Of a DNA stretch of 62,041 bases, positions 6,780 through 15,562 are shown piece by piece (within the stretch, counting starts at the first letter, position 1; each line of letters opens with the position of its first letter). A model generated the notes under the pieces. It searched no databases. It saw only the letters and a program-made list of their open reading frames with translations, and was not told the origin of the DNA. Made by a program: the position numbers and the translations under genes. This stretch comes from Thermoplasmata archaeon (GTDB taxonomy: Archaea; Thermoplasmatota; Thermoplasmata; Lutacidiplasmatales; UBA184): positions 1-62,041 of the forward strand of contig JASHPK010000031.1 of assembly GCA_030038095.1 (NCBI GenBank), in the 5' to 3' direction.

Positions 6780-9689
6780 GTGGATGTTGTGACCGGCGGA
6801 GCGCCCTTCAGGGCTACCCGAGGATGGAGGGTCCCACCGGCGCTGCTGGCGGTCGGCTTGGTTCTCGTAAGCGCTATTGGGGCCACGGCGCTGGCGTCGA
6901 GCGCAACGGCGCCCGCCGTTCGATCCTCGGGGACCGACTTCCTCGGGAACCACGAGCTCGGACCGACGCCGGCCCGGAGTGATGACGCACCCGCTTCGGC
7001 GGCCGTCGCGCCCACTCCTTGGCCCGCGGAGATCACGGCCGAGGCCGGGTTCGCCGGCATCGATTATCGAAGTGCGTGCCCGAGCTGCGTTCCCCCCGAT
7101 CCCGAGATCGCCGTGGGTTCCGGGTACCTCGTCGAGCTGACGAACGGCTCGGAGCGAGTCTTCCTCACCAACCAGACCGAGGTGGCGAACGCGACCCTCG
7201 ACGCCTTGTTCGGGACCGGCTCCGATCCCCTGGAGAGCCCGGCGATCGAGTTCGATGCCGCGACGCTCCGCTGGTTCATCTCGGCCGACGATCTCCGGAC
7301 GAACGATGTGCTGTTCGGGGCCAGCAGCTCGAGCGACCCCATCGGACCCTGGCAGGTCGATCGCTTCACCCTCGGGGGAGGAGGACTGCCGCGCGATGAC
7401 CGACTCGCGGTCGATCGATTCGCGGTCGTGGTCACGGTGGACGCGTTCTCCCCCTCGGGCGCGTACCAGGGAGCCGAGATCTGGGCTGCCAACAAGACCG
7501 ATCTCCTCGCGGGGGGAGCGGTCCCCGTCGCTCTCGTGGGGGCGCCGAACGCGGCGACCACCGCGATCGTTCCCGCGACGCCGCTCAGCGACACCGCCGT
7601 GCTGTACCTGGTCGACGATGTTCCCGGCGCGAACCTTCTTCAGGTCTACGCCGAGACCGGCGCCCCGCCGGACTTCCCGTCGCTCACGGGACCGGTGAAC
7701 CTCTCGACCCCGGTCACTCTTCCGCCGAATGCCACGGAGCCCGGAGCTTCGCTCCTCCTCGGTACGGGCGATGCCGGGGTCCAGAGCGCGGTCGAACGAT
7801 CCGGCACGATCTGGGCGGCCTCCACCGAGGGATGTACGCCCGCGGGCGACTCGCAGGAGCGGTCGTGCCTCCACCTCTGGCAGCTCTCGACCGCCCCGAT
7901 CTCGGTCGAGCAGGACTTCTTCTGGAGCACCGGAGCCGGCACCTACGACTTCACCCCCGGCGTCTCTACTTCGTCCCGAGGGGACTTGGTGGTCGTCTTC
8001 GGGGAGACCTCGACGACCCTCGATCCCTCGGTCCTCGTGGCCGGACAATCAATCACCGGCCCCAACGAGACCCTCAGCAGTCCCCTCCTCCTCCACGAAG
8101 CGCTCGGTCCGATCGATCCGGGCTCTGGCTGTCCGAACGACCTCTGCGCGTTCGGGAGCGACTTCTCGATCGCGTTCGACCCGCTCACGTCCGGCCATTT
8201 CTACACCGTAGGTGAGTTCGCGGGCCGCAACTACACCACGGTAGCCTGGAGGACGTGGATCAACCCCGTGACCGCCCTGCGCACGTTCCCCGTAATGTTC
8301 ACCGAGTCGGATCTGCCGAACGGGACCTCCTGGTCCGTCACCGTGAACGGGGCGGTGGTCACCTCGACCGCTCCGTCGATCGTCGTGGATGAGCCGAACG
8401 GCTCGTACACCTTCCTGGTCCAGTCGCCCATCAACGGCTCGGCGGGGGTCCGCTACTTGCCCGATCCCTCCTCGGGGACGTTCGCGGTCAACGCGACCCC
8501 GACCGAGATCGAGCTGACCTACGCGGTCCAGTACGAGCTCGCTGCGGCGGCGAGCCCGAGCGGCGCCGGCACGGTCTTCCCGACCACCGACTGGTTCTAC
8601 GCCGGTGCGACCGTATCGCTGAGCGCGCTCGCGAGCCCGGGCTTCCGGTTCGAGGCGTGGGACGGCGACGGCTTCGGCTCGTACTCGGGTGGGGGGAACC
8701 CGGCGAACCTGACGATCACCGCTCCGATCAACGAGACCGCGGAGTTCTGGGTCGCCGCCACCTACCCCGTGATCTTCACGGAGCAGGGGCTACCCGCCGG
8801 GACGAACTGGACCGCCACCGTCGATGGCATCTCGAACGGCTCCTCCGGACCGGTGATCGGGTTCAATGAACCGAACGGTTCCTACTCGTTCGTGGTGCAG
8901 AGCCCGCTCGGGGTCGCGCCCGGCACTGAATACTCCGCGACTCCGGTCGACGGTTCGTTCCTCCTCTCGGGAAACGGCACCAGCCCTTCGATCGAGTTCG
9001 GCGGTGAATTCGAACTCGATGCCGCCCCCTCGGTCGCCGGCGCCGGCTCCGTCAACCCGGCGGGCGGTTGGTTCGCGGCGGGATCGAGCTTCAACCTGAG
9101 CGCTCTCGCGGCGCCGGGGGAGGCCTTCCTCGCCTGGAACGGCACGGGGGCCGGCGCCTACTCGGGCAGCGCGAATCCGGCGGAGATCTCGATGCTGGGT
9201 CCGATCACCGAGACCGCCGAGTTCGGGCCGTCGGTCACCTTCCCGGTCCTGTACTCCGAGTCCGGGCTCCCCTCGGGCGCCCAATGGTCCGTCACGACGA
9301 ACGGCCTCGTCTCCACGACGGGAGGCGCGAACCTGACCTTCAACGAGCCGAACGGCACCTACACGTTCTCCATCGAGACCTCGTTCATCGACCCCAACGG
9401 AACGGTCTACGTGCCCGATCCCGGTTTCGGTTCCTTCGAGGTCCGCGGCACCGCCGTGACCGAGGTCGTGGCGTTCCGGGCGGTGCCGGCCGCCGCCACT
9501 CACCCCACCCCGTCCTCGGGGTCGTCGCCACCGGCTACGGTCGCGGCCTGGCTCCTCGGCCTCGCGCTGGCGGGGCTGTTCGTCTTCGCGATCGCCCTGA
9601 CGATCGCGATCTGGCGTCGGAACCCCCCGCCGAGCCCGCCGGCGGTCGTGCCCCCGCCGCCCCCGGTCTGGGACGAGACGAGCGTCTAG
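6780..9689 (+). CDS. large membrane-anchored surface protein with repeat domains
   Basis: Predicted exported protein, 969 residues, function unknown. An N-terminal hydrophobic segment (about residues 18-40) acts as signal or anchor, and a C-terminal membrane helix (about 919-945) is followed by a Pro-rich cytoplasmic tail. The N-terminal half is a beta-rich domain with DPEIAVGSGYLVELTNG. Three repeats of a roughly 65-residue unit start near 503, 663 and 821 with FTESDLPNGTSW-like sequence and contain EPNGSY. Between them are two units resembling InlB/Listeria-type repeats (near 583 and 742). It has many NxS/T sequons. The start is a GTG; a second GTG nine bases on is equally possible. Confidence 0.75.
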   Translation: MDVVTGGAPFRATRGWRVPPALLAVGLVLVSAIGATALASSATAPAVRSSGTDFLGNHELGPTPARSDDAPASAAVAPTPWPAEITAEAGFAGIDYRSACPSCVPPDPEIAVGSGYLVELTNGSERVFLTNQTEVANATLDALFGTGSDPLESPAIEFDAATLRWFISADDLRTNDVLFGASSSSDPIGPWQVDRFTLGGGGLPRDDRLAVDRFAVVVTVDAFSPSGAYQGAEIWAANKTDLLAGGAVPVALVGAPNAATTAIVPATPLSDTAVLYLVDDVPGANLLQVYAETGAPPDFPSLTGPVNLSTPVTLPPNATEPGASLLLGTGDAGVQSAVERSGTIWAASTEGCTPAGDSQERSCLHLWQLSTAPISVEQDFFWSTGAGTYDFTPGVSTSSRGDLVVVFGETSTTLDPSVLVAGQSITGPNETLSSPLLLHEALGPIDPGSGCPNDLCAFGSDFSIAFDPLTSGHFYTVGEFAGRNYTTVAWRTWINPVTALRTFPVMFTESDLPNGTSWSVTVNGAVVTSTAPSIVVDEPNGSYTFLVQSPINGSAGVRYLPDPSSGTFAVNATPTEIELTYAVQYELAAAASPSGAGTVFPTTDWFYAGATVSLSALASPGFRFEAWDGDGFGSYSGGGNPANLTITAPINETAEFWVAATYPVIFTEQGLPAGTNWTATVDGISNGSSGPVIGFNEPNGSYSFVVQSPLGVAPGTEYSATPVDGSFLLSGNGTSPSIEFGGEFELDAAPSVAGAGSVNPAGGWFAAGSSFNLSALAAPGEAFLAWNGTGAGAYSGSANPAEISMLGPITETAEFGPSVTFPVLYSESGLPSGAQWSVTTNGLVSTTGGANLTFNEPNGTYTFSIETSFIDPNGTVYVPDPGFGSFEVRGTAVTEVVAFRAVPAAATHPTPSSGSSPPATVAAWLLGLALAGLFVFAIALTIAIWRRNPPPSPPAVVPPPPPVWDETSV

Positions 9690-9735
9690 GTCCGCCAGGT
9701 CCGCCCACGGCGCCTCGGGGAGACTCGGGGAAAGC

Positions 9736-10806
9736 TTAGACTGACCGTGGGGGAGGACCCGGAAGCGGGGTCGGTCGGGGACGGACGATTCGAGCGGCCC
9801 AACTCGGCTCCGCGACGAACAGGCCTGCGCGGAGGAAGAGGGCACGACGCTCGATACCGCGGAACGAGATCGGCTCCCGCAGCATCCCGGCCAACGCTCG
9901 AGCAACGTCCCTGCGCTCGGGTGCCGGAGCCGCGGTGGCCACATAGACTGCGTGCGCCGCCAGCTCCGCTTCGAGGCGCGGTAGTAGGTCCCTTCGACCC
10001 AGCTCGACGAGCATCGCTCGAGTCGCATCCGCCATCGCCCGGCTGCCGGTCACGAGCTCCCGATACCAGGCCGGATTGAACGAGAGGGCTCGGGACGAGT
10101 TGCCGGAGTGCCGACGATAGTCGGTCAGCTGCTCCGGGTCGATGATGAGCGTCCCGTCGCTCGCGAGGCCGGCGAAGAACAGAAAGAAGTCGACGCCGAT
10201 CGGCACCCGCTCGAGATACGGAAGCACGGGCTCGAGCGATCGTCGGCCGAACGCAACGCAGCTCAGATGGGCGCTGGGTACGGAATCGCAGAGGCGATCG
10301 AAGCGCGATACCTTCTCCTCCCGCTCGTACCGCTCGAGGGCTCGACCCGACATCCGTCGGTCGATCGCGCGCCGTTGCGATGAGGCGGCCAGCGGCGCGC
10401 CGGACCGATCGATCTCCCGGTAGTCATTGTGGTAGAATGCCACGTGGGAATCCGCCGCAAAGACCGCGGAGAGCCGGGCGATCTTCGTCGGGCCAAACCG
10501 GTCGTCGTCCTCGAGGAAGGCCACGACGTTCCCCCGACAGGCCCGGACCGCTCGCGCGATCGTCCCTCCATAGTTCCGCGATCCGTAGGCGATCGAGGTC
10601 AGCCGGTCGGAGGCGTGGCTGTCGAGGGCGGGGTCTTCGAAGTCCTTGATCACCACGATCTCTCGCAGGCCGGGTCCACCGGAGCCTTCGACCGAACTCC
10701 AAGCCTCGTGGAGGAACTCGCGACGCTGGTAGGCGGGGATCACGACGGAAATCGCCACATCCGAGGAAGAGCCGCTTGCTCTGGACGGCCCTCCGCGGTC
10801 GGCCAC
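9736..10806 (-). CDS. family 2 glycosyltransferase
   Basis: A 356-residue GT2 enzyme. The N-terminus has AISVVIPAYQRREFL, then IVVIKDFEDP, and the metal-binding acidic run FLEDDDRFGPTKI near residues 95-107. The middle part holds PIGVDFFLFF, and the tail is basic and helical with a Pro-rich end. It likely builds surface glycans together with the neighbouring GT2 genes. The GTG start at 10806 lies about 25 bp from the minus-strand box CCTTATGAGG (10826-10835), consistent with a leaderless mRNA. Confidence 0.8.
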   Translation of the reverse strand: MADRGGPSRASGSSSDVAISVVIPAYQRREFLHEAWSSVEGSGGPGLREIVVIKDFEDPALDSHASDRLTSIAYGSRNYGGTIARAVRACRGNVVAFLEDDDRFGPTKIARLSAVFAADSHVAFYHNDYREIDRSGAPLAASSQRRAIDRRMSGRALERYEREEKVSRFDRLCDSVPSAHLSCVAFGRRSLEPVLPYLERVPIGVDFFLFFAGLASDGTLIIDPEQLTDYRRHSGNSSRALSFNPAWYRELVTGSRAMADATRAMLVELGRRDLLPRLEAELAAHAVYVATAAPAPERRDVARALAGMLREPISFRGIERRALFLRAGLFVAEPSWAARIVRPRPTPLPGPPPRSV

Positions 10807-10885
10807 GGGCGGATTACGGGCTCGTCCTCATAAGGCGCCGGGCGCGGCCGTGGAGCGAGCGTTTCCCCCACCGACGCGAGTACTC

Positions 10886-10895
10886 AAAGTATATT
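10886..10895 (+). promoter_or_regulatory. TATA box of the kelch surface protein
   Basis: AAAGTATATT is centred about 37 bp before the ATG at 10929. It falls inside the longest possible reading frame (which opens at 10776), so the downstream ATG at 10929 is preferred as the real start. Confidence 0.6.
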
Positions 10896-10928
10896 CCCCG
10901 GACGGGGTTCGTCCGGCTTGGCGGGCGC

Positions 10929-13592
10929 ATGCGACGGATCCGTTCCCGAGCGTCCGGAGGGCGTGGGCGGTGCACGCTCGTGTCCCTGTCCGTGGGAGTG
11001 GTCGCGCTGTTCTTCATGAGCGGACCCCTCGCCGCCCTCCCGCTCCCATCCCTCGCTTTCCCGACGGGCCCGCCCGGCCTGACCGGCACGGCGAACCGCG
11101 CCCCGGGCGAGCCAGCGATCCTCCCGGGCCACGGAGTCCCCCGAAGTGCCGGAGGTGGAGAACGCTCGGCGGCCTCGACCTCGTACGAGCTCTGGACCCC
11201 GGTCGTGACTCCGAGCGCCCCGCCGCCGCGCACCGAGGCGATGATGGCTTTCGACCCGGCCGAAGGCGCGATGCTGCTCTTCGGCGGAGGAAATCCGACG
11301 TCCGACGGCGGATGGTCGGTGCTCGGCGACACCTGGATCTTCGCGAACGATACTTGGACCAACCTCACCGTGAACCTCACGACCGCTCCACCGGCCCGCA
11401 GCGACGGTTCGATGGCTTACGACCCGGATTCGGGCGGGATGATCCTGTTTGGCGGCCGTGGAGGAACGAACGGAACCGAACTGTTCAACGACACCTGGTC
11501 CTTCCAATCGGGCGCCTGGACCGAGCTCTCGCCTTCATCCAGCCCTCCGGCTCGATTCCAGGGAGCCATGACCTGGGACAACTACTCCGCCGACGCCCTG
11601 CTCTTCGGGGGTTGCGCCGACGCGAACTGCTCGTCCCTGCTGAACGACACCTGGACCTTCGCGAACGGCACGTGGAGCAACCGGACCGGCAGCGTGAGCC
11701 CACCGGGGCGCGCGGGGGAGGGTCTCGCCTATGACGCGGGCGCCTCGTATGACCTCCTCTTCGGCGGGGAGGGAACGACCGGTCCGCTCAACGACTCCTG
11801 GGCGTTCGAGTTCGGGAACTGGACGGCACTCTCCACGCCGACCGCGCCGGCCCCGCGCGCAGGGGCCGAGATGGCGTACGACCCCGCCGCCGGATCCATG
11901 GTCCTGTACGGCGGCGAAGGCGCCAGCGCGATCTTCTCCGACACCTGGGGATTCGCGAACGGGACCTGGACGGAGTGGGCGCCAACGACCTGGTACAATC
12001 CCGGACCGGCGGCGTTCGCCGGGATGGACTTCGACCCAATCGCCGGGACGCTGGTCCTCGCCGGAGGGAGCGTCGCGTCGGGCGTCAGTTCGAACTCGAC
12101 CTGGGAGCTCACGGGCACTCCCGGACCCGAGTATCTCCAAGCCGAAGTCTCTCCGTCGAGCTGCGGGCCGATCACCATCCTCCCTGGCCGCAGCGTCTCG
12201 AACGGCGCGCAGTTCCTCCTCGACCTGGGGTCGTATACGATCGCCGCTGCCCCTTGCACCGGCTATCTCGTGAGCGGCTGGTCCGTCTCGGGGGCCCTAT
12301 CGATCCCTGCAGATGAGGTCACGTCCGCGACCGCGAACCTCACGGTCACCGGGACCGGGAACCTGACGCTCACCTACCTGCCCGACTACCCTGTGACTAT
12401 CTCGGTGACTCCCGCAGCGTGCAGTCCGATCACTGTGAACCCGGTGGGGTACGCCCTGAACGGGCAGACCGTGTATCTCACGACCGGCGTGCATCAGATC
12501 GGGGCCCCCGCTTGCGTGGGGTACCAGTTCGAGGTCTGGACCGTTTCAGGCCAACTGGTCCTGTATAAGGGGCATCCGAACGACTCCTCCTCGTTGATCC
12601 AGGTGATCGGCTCCGGCGAGCTTGGGGCGGTGTACGTCCCCCTCCACGCGGTCGAGTTCCTCATCCGTCCGCCCGGGTGCGGGCCGATCGAGGTGGCGCC
12701 CGCGCTCGACGAGCCGAACGGCAGCTCGCTCGACCTTGAGAACGGTTCCTATCTCATCACGGCTCCGGAGTGCGCAGGGTTCCTGTTCACGGCATGGGCG
12801 ACCTCGGGTGCCTTAGCGGTCCCCCGGCCGCTCGCCAACGTGTCCGGCGCGACCCTCAACGTCTCGGGTCCCGGCACTCTCACCGCGGTGTACGAGCCGC
12901 TCTATACGGTCCTGTTCGCCACCAGCCCGAGCTCCTGTGGGCTCGATTCGATCGCCACCCCCTCGGGCATCGTCTCCGGGGGTTCGGTGGCGCTCGCGAA
13001 CGGCACGTACCTCGTCACCGCCCCGGTCTGTATCGGGTACTCCTTCGCCTACTGGGCGACGACGGGGCTCGTGGGCGTTTCCGCGGGGGCGACGTATGAG
13101 AGCAGCGCTCCCGTGCTGGTCCGGGGCCCCGGGGCGATCACGGCCGTCTTCGCTCCGCTCTACTCGATCGATTTCGTCGTGGTTCCGACCTCGTGCGGAT
13201 CGGTGCGCGTCGGGGTCAACGGGCAGGTCGGGACGAGCGGGGTCGCCCTTCTCGCCAACGGCACCTACCTGATCGAGGCGCCCTCGTGTTCCGGCTACGT
13301 CTTTGAGTCGTGGGACACCGCCGGGGCCGTGTCCATCGCCTCGGCCGAGGTCGACCTTCCGACGGCGGAGCTCAGCGTGAGCGGCGCCGGGATCACGACC
13401 GCGGTCTTCGCCATCAACCTGAGCGTACCGGCCCCTTCGCACTCCTCGAGCACCAGCTGGTACACCCTCACGCCGTTGGGCCTCGTCCTCGGCGCGATCG
13501 CGGGGGTCGCGGCGGGCCTGGCCGTGGGGGTCCTCCTCGTCCGACGTCACCGGGGCGTCCGTCGACCCGGCTCGAAGCCCCCTCGGTCGTGA
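10929..13592 (+). CDS. kelch-repeat surface protein with paired-Cys repeats
   Basis: Exported, membrane-anchored protein of about 887 residues. A basic N-terminus plus hydrophobic segment (about residues 15-40) forms the signal. Six kelch-type blades follow, each with a DPxxGxMxLFGG-like strand and an NDTWxFxxGxW-like strand, predicting a beta-propeller. Five copies of an 80-residue unit then follow, each with two cysteines (SSCGPI-like and APxCxGY), probably a disulfide per unit. A C-terminal membrane helix and basic RRHRGVRRPGSK tail end the protein. It has many N-glycosylation sequons. Ligand unknown; adhesion or scaffold is a guess. Confidence 0.78.
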   Translation: MRRIRSRASGGRGRCTLVSLSVGVVALFFMSGPLAALPLPSLAFPTGPPGLTGTANRAPGEPAILPGHGVPRSAGGGERSAASTSYELWTPVVTPSAPPPRTEAMMAFDPAEGAMLLFGGGNPTSDGGWSVLGDTWIFANDTWTNLTVNLTTAPPARSDGSMAYDPDSGGMILFGGRGGTNGTELFNDTWSFQSGAWTELSPSSSPPARFQGAMTWDNYSADALLFGGCADANCSSLLNDTWTFANGTWSNRTGSVSPPGRAGEGLAYDAGASYDLLFGGEGTTGPLNDSWAFEFGNWTALSTPTAPAPRAGAEMAYDPAAGSMVLYGGEGASAIFSDTWGFANGTWTEWAPTTWYNPGPAAFAGMDFDPIAGTLVLAGGSVASGVSSNSTWELTGTPGPEYLQAEVSPSSCGPITILPGRSVSNGAQFLLDLGSYTIAAAPCTGYLVSGWSVSGALSIPADEVTSATANLTVTGTGNLTLTYLPDYPVTISVTPAACSPITVNPVGYALNGQTVYLTTGVHQIGAPACVGYQFEVWTVSGQLVLYKGHPNDSSSLIQVIGSGELGAVYVPLHAVEFLIRPPGCGPIEVAPALDEPNGSSLDLENGSYLITAPECAGFLFTAWATSGALAVPRPLANVSGATLNVSGPGTLTAVYEPLYTVLFATSPSSCGLDSIATPSGIVSGGSVALANGTYLVTAPVCIGYSFAYWATTGLVGVSAGATYESSAPVLVRGPGAITAVFAPLYSIDFVVVPTSCGSVRVGVNGQVGTSGVALLANGTYLIEAPSCSGYVFESWDTAGAVSIASAEVDLPTAELSVSGAGITTAVFAINLSVPAPSHSSSTSWYTLTPLGLVLGAIAGVAAGLAVGVLLVRRHRGVRRPGSKPPRS

Positions 13593-13647
13593 CCGGGACC
13601 GTCGGGTCGGGGGAGAAGCTTATTCCGAGCCGGGGTGAGCGGGGCCC

Positions 13648-13797
13648 GTGCGGCGAGGGGAGCACCCCCGGGCGGAGCAGCTCGATCCGCCGATCGGGGT
13701 CCTGCGGCGGCGTACCGCCACGGTCGAGGTGAACGTCCCCCGGACCGGGTTCCCGCCCGGTGGGTCCGAGATCCGTTCCACGCGTCGGAGCGGGTGA
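13648..13797 (+). CDS. possible 49-residue protein
   Basis: A small frame starts at GTG 13648 and ends with TGA five bases before the next gene's ATG. It encodes a basic peptide containing EQLDPPIGVLRRRTATVEV. The box GCTTATTCC (13617-13625) lies about 25 bp upstream, as expected for a leaderless mRNA. I recognise no family; it may instead be the leader of the glycosyltransferase mRNA. Confidence 0.3.
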   Translation: MRRGEHPRAEQLDPPIGVLRRRTATVEVNVPRTGFPPGGSEIRSTRRSG

Positions 13798-13801
13798 CCC
13801 C

Positions 13802-14680
13802 ATGAGCGGATCGTCGGCCGACGCCTCATCGGCCCCGTCGCCGGGCCGGACGTTCGCCATCTCGATGACGGTCCGCAACAACGCCGAATCGATCGAGCGA
13901 TCGCTCCTCACGATCCTCCCCCAGCTCGGGGAGGAAGGCGAGCTGTCGATCGTCGACGGGGGCTCCACCGACGGGACGGTCGAGATCCTCGCTCGGATCT
14001 CGGGAGGACGGAGGAACGTCCACGTGGCCTCCATCCCTTCGAACCGGGGCGAGGGCCGGAACCTCGCCGTTCGGGCCTCTCACGCGCCGGTCGTCCTCAC
14101 CCACGTCGATGGGGACAACCTCTACGCGGACGGGGTGCTGCGCGCCGTTGCGAAGAACCTGCTCGCCCGGCGCGATCTCGACGTGCTGATGGCGATCGGA
14201 GTCGGCGACCGGGACCCGTCGGTCAGCCGGTTCTACGCCTGGAGACGCGACGCCTTCGATCGGATCGGGGGGTACGCCGAGACCCAGTTCATGGAGGATC
14301 TCGGGACGCTCCTGAAGGCGTTCCGGGCCGGCCTTCGGGTGGGGCGCCTCTTGGTCTCCCGGGTCGCCGACGACCTCAAGCCCCGGCGGCCCCGCGAGGC
14401 GCCGAGCGTCGGTCCCTGGCAGCGGTCGAACCATTCGTACCGGGCGGCCCGGAAATTCCGGGTCCTCGGGTTCCGGTACCCCGAGTACGTGCGCTTCCTT
14501 CGCCTGACGGGCCGCTCCCGGGCCCGCTTTGCGGCGGGGCTCCTGGTCGGGAGCTGGGCGTACCTCGTGGGCGCGGCCACCCGGGACGATCTGGGCTTCC
14601 TCACTTCGGAGGACGCGGACGCGGAAGGCGTCCGAGCGCTCGCCGCTGCGAGTCGGCGTCGGGAGTCGCCGAAGGGCTAG
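13802..14680 (+). CDS. family 2 glycosyltransferase
   Basis: A 292-residue GT2 enzyme: SMTVRNNAESIERSLLTIL at the N-terminus, the nucleotide-binding SIVDGGSTDGTVEIL, and the DxD motif in THVDGDNLYADG. RIGGYAETQFMEDLGTLL matches the acceptor-side ED of the family. Two weakly hydrophobic stretches near the C-terminus (about residues 245-265) could touch the membrane. It is the third GT2 in a nine-kilobase block that also encodes two sequon-rich surface proteins, so a role in protein or surface glycan assembly is likely. The ATG at 13802 is preferred over the upstream in-frame GTG at 13760. Confidence 0.83.
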   Translation: MSGSSADASSAPSPGRTFAISMTVRNNAESIERSLLTILPQLGEEGELSIVDGGSTDGTVEILARISGGRRNVHVASIPSNRGEGRNLAVRASHAPVVLTHVDGDNLYADGVLRAVAKNLLARRDLDVLMAIGVGDRDPSVSRFYAWRRDAFDRIGGYAETQFMEDLGTLLKAFRAGLRVGRLLVSRVADDLKPRRPREAPSVGPWQRSNHSYRAARKFRVLGFRYPEYVRFLRLTGRSRARFAAGLLVGSWAYLVGAATRDDLGFLTSEDADAEGVRALAAASRRRESPKG

Positions 14681-14737
14681 GCCCAAGGGCCGGGTCCGGA
14701 ATCCTCAAGCGCTCGGCGGAGCGTGCCCCCGCGTTGG

Positions 14738-15562
14738 ATGTCCGAACCGAGCGTTCCGATCGATGCGTCCGAGCCGGGCCGGGTGGCCCGGATGCTCTCG
14801 GCCGAGCTGTTCTGCGACACCTGCGGCCGATCCACGGCCCACCGGGTCCTCCGCATCGACCCGGTCGCGGCCCGGGCGGGAGGACGGGTCCGGGGGATCG
14901 CTCGGTGCCGAGAGTGCCGATGGACCCATCCGTTCGACGCGGCGGTGCCGGCGTCCGTCGAGGTGACCCAGATCCTTTCCGTGGGGAATCAATCGGAGCG
15001 ATCCCGGATCTCGCTCCCTACGGGTGAGCCGGTGCGGGTGGGGTCCCGACTCCCCGGGGGCCCCGAGCCGTTCGAGGTCCGGCGTATCGATGGACGCGAC
15101 GGAGCCCCACGGGCGGTCGCCCGTTCGGAGGAGATCGCGACGGTCTGGGTCACGCGGGACGTGGGGGCGGTCGTCCACGTGTCGATCGTCGAGGGCCGGA
15201 CCACGAGGACGGCCCGGCTCGTGACCCCGGCGGACACCCCGGTCGAGGTGGGGGACCGGCTCAGCGTCGAGGGCGTGCGGATCGAGATCGTGGCGCTGCG
15301 GGCCCGCGGCCGGACCTGGCGACGACCCGGGGACCGGTTCGCGGCCCGCGAGGTGCAGCGGCTCTACGGGCGCCGGACCGAGAGCCCACCGGCCGGCAGC
15401 AGAGACTGGACGAGGGACCGCGGAAGGCCGAGGCCGTCGGCGAGCTCGACCTCGATCCGCGCCCGGTCCCGCTCCTCCCCCGGGACGAGCAGGACCCGCA
15501 CGGTCCCCCGGACCCGGAGGGCGCTCGGCGGGGCGCACGTCCACCGGGGCTCGCCCTCGTAG
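14738..15562 (+). CDS. archaeal zinc-finger protein (HVO_0476-like)
   Basis: Resembles the conserved archaeal zinc-finger family of unknown function typified by HVO_0476. A four-Cys finger is formed by CDTCG and CRECR, about 30 residues apart. It is followed by two beta-rich segments with VxVGxRL-like loops (EPVRVGSRL; TPVEVGDRLSVEGV). The family usually ends near the REVQRLYGRR segment (about 15350-15380). Here no stop occurs there and the frame continues 180 bp antisense into rqcH with low-complexity Arg/Ser sequence. The start could also be GTG 14723 or ATG 14792. Confidence 0.7.
   Translation: MSEPSVPIDASEPGRVARMLSAELFCDTCGRSTAHRVLRIDPVAARAGGRVRGIARCRECRWTHPFDAAVPASVEVTQILSVGNQSERSRISLPTGEPVRVGSRLPGGPEPFEVRRIDGRDGAPRAVARSEEIATVWVTRDVGAVVHVSIVEGRTTRTARLVTPADTPVEVGDRLSVEGVRIEIVALRARGRTWRRPGDRFAAREVQRLYGRRTESPPAGSRDWTRDRGRPRPSASSTSIRARSRSSPGTSRTRTVPRTRRALGGAHVHRGSPS

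Noticed and set aside
10776-10928. Upstream start of the kelch protein
   Set aside because: It would place the TATA box inside the coding sequence and put 51 basic residues before the signal peptide.
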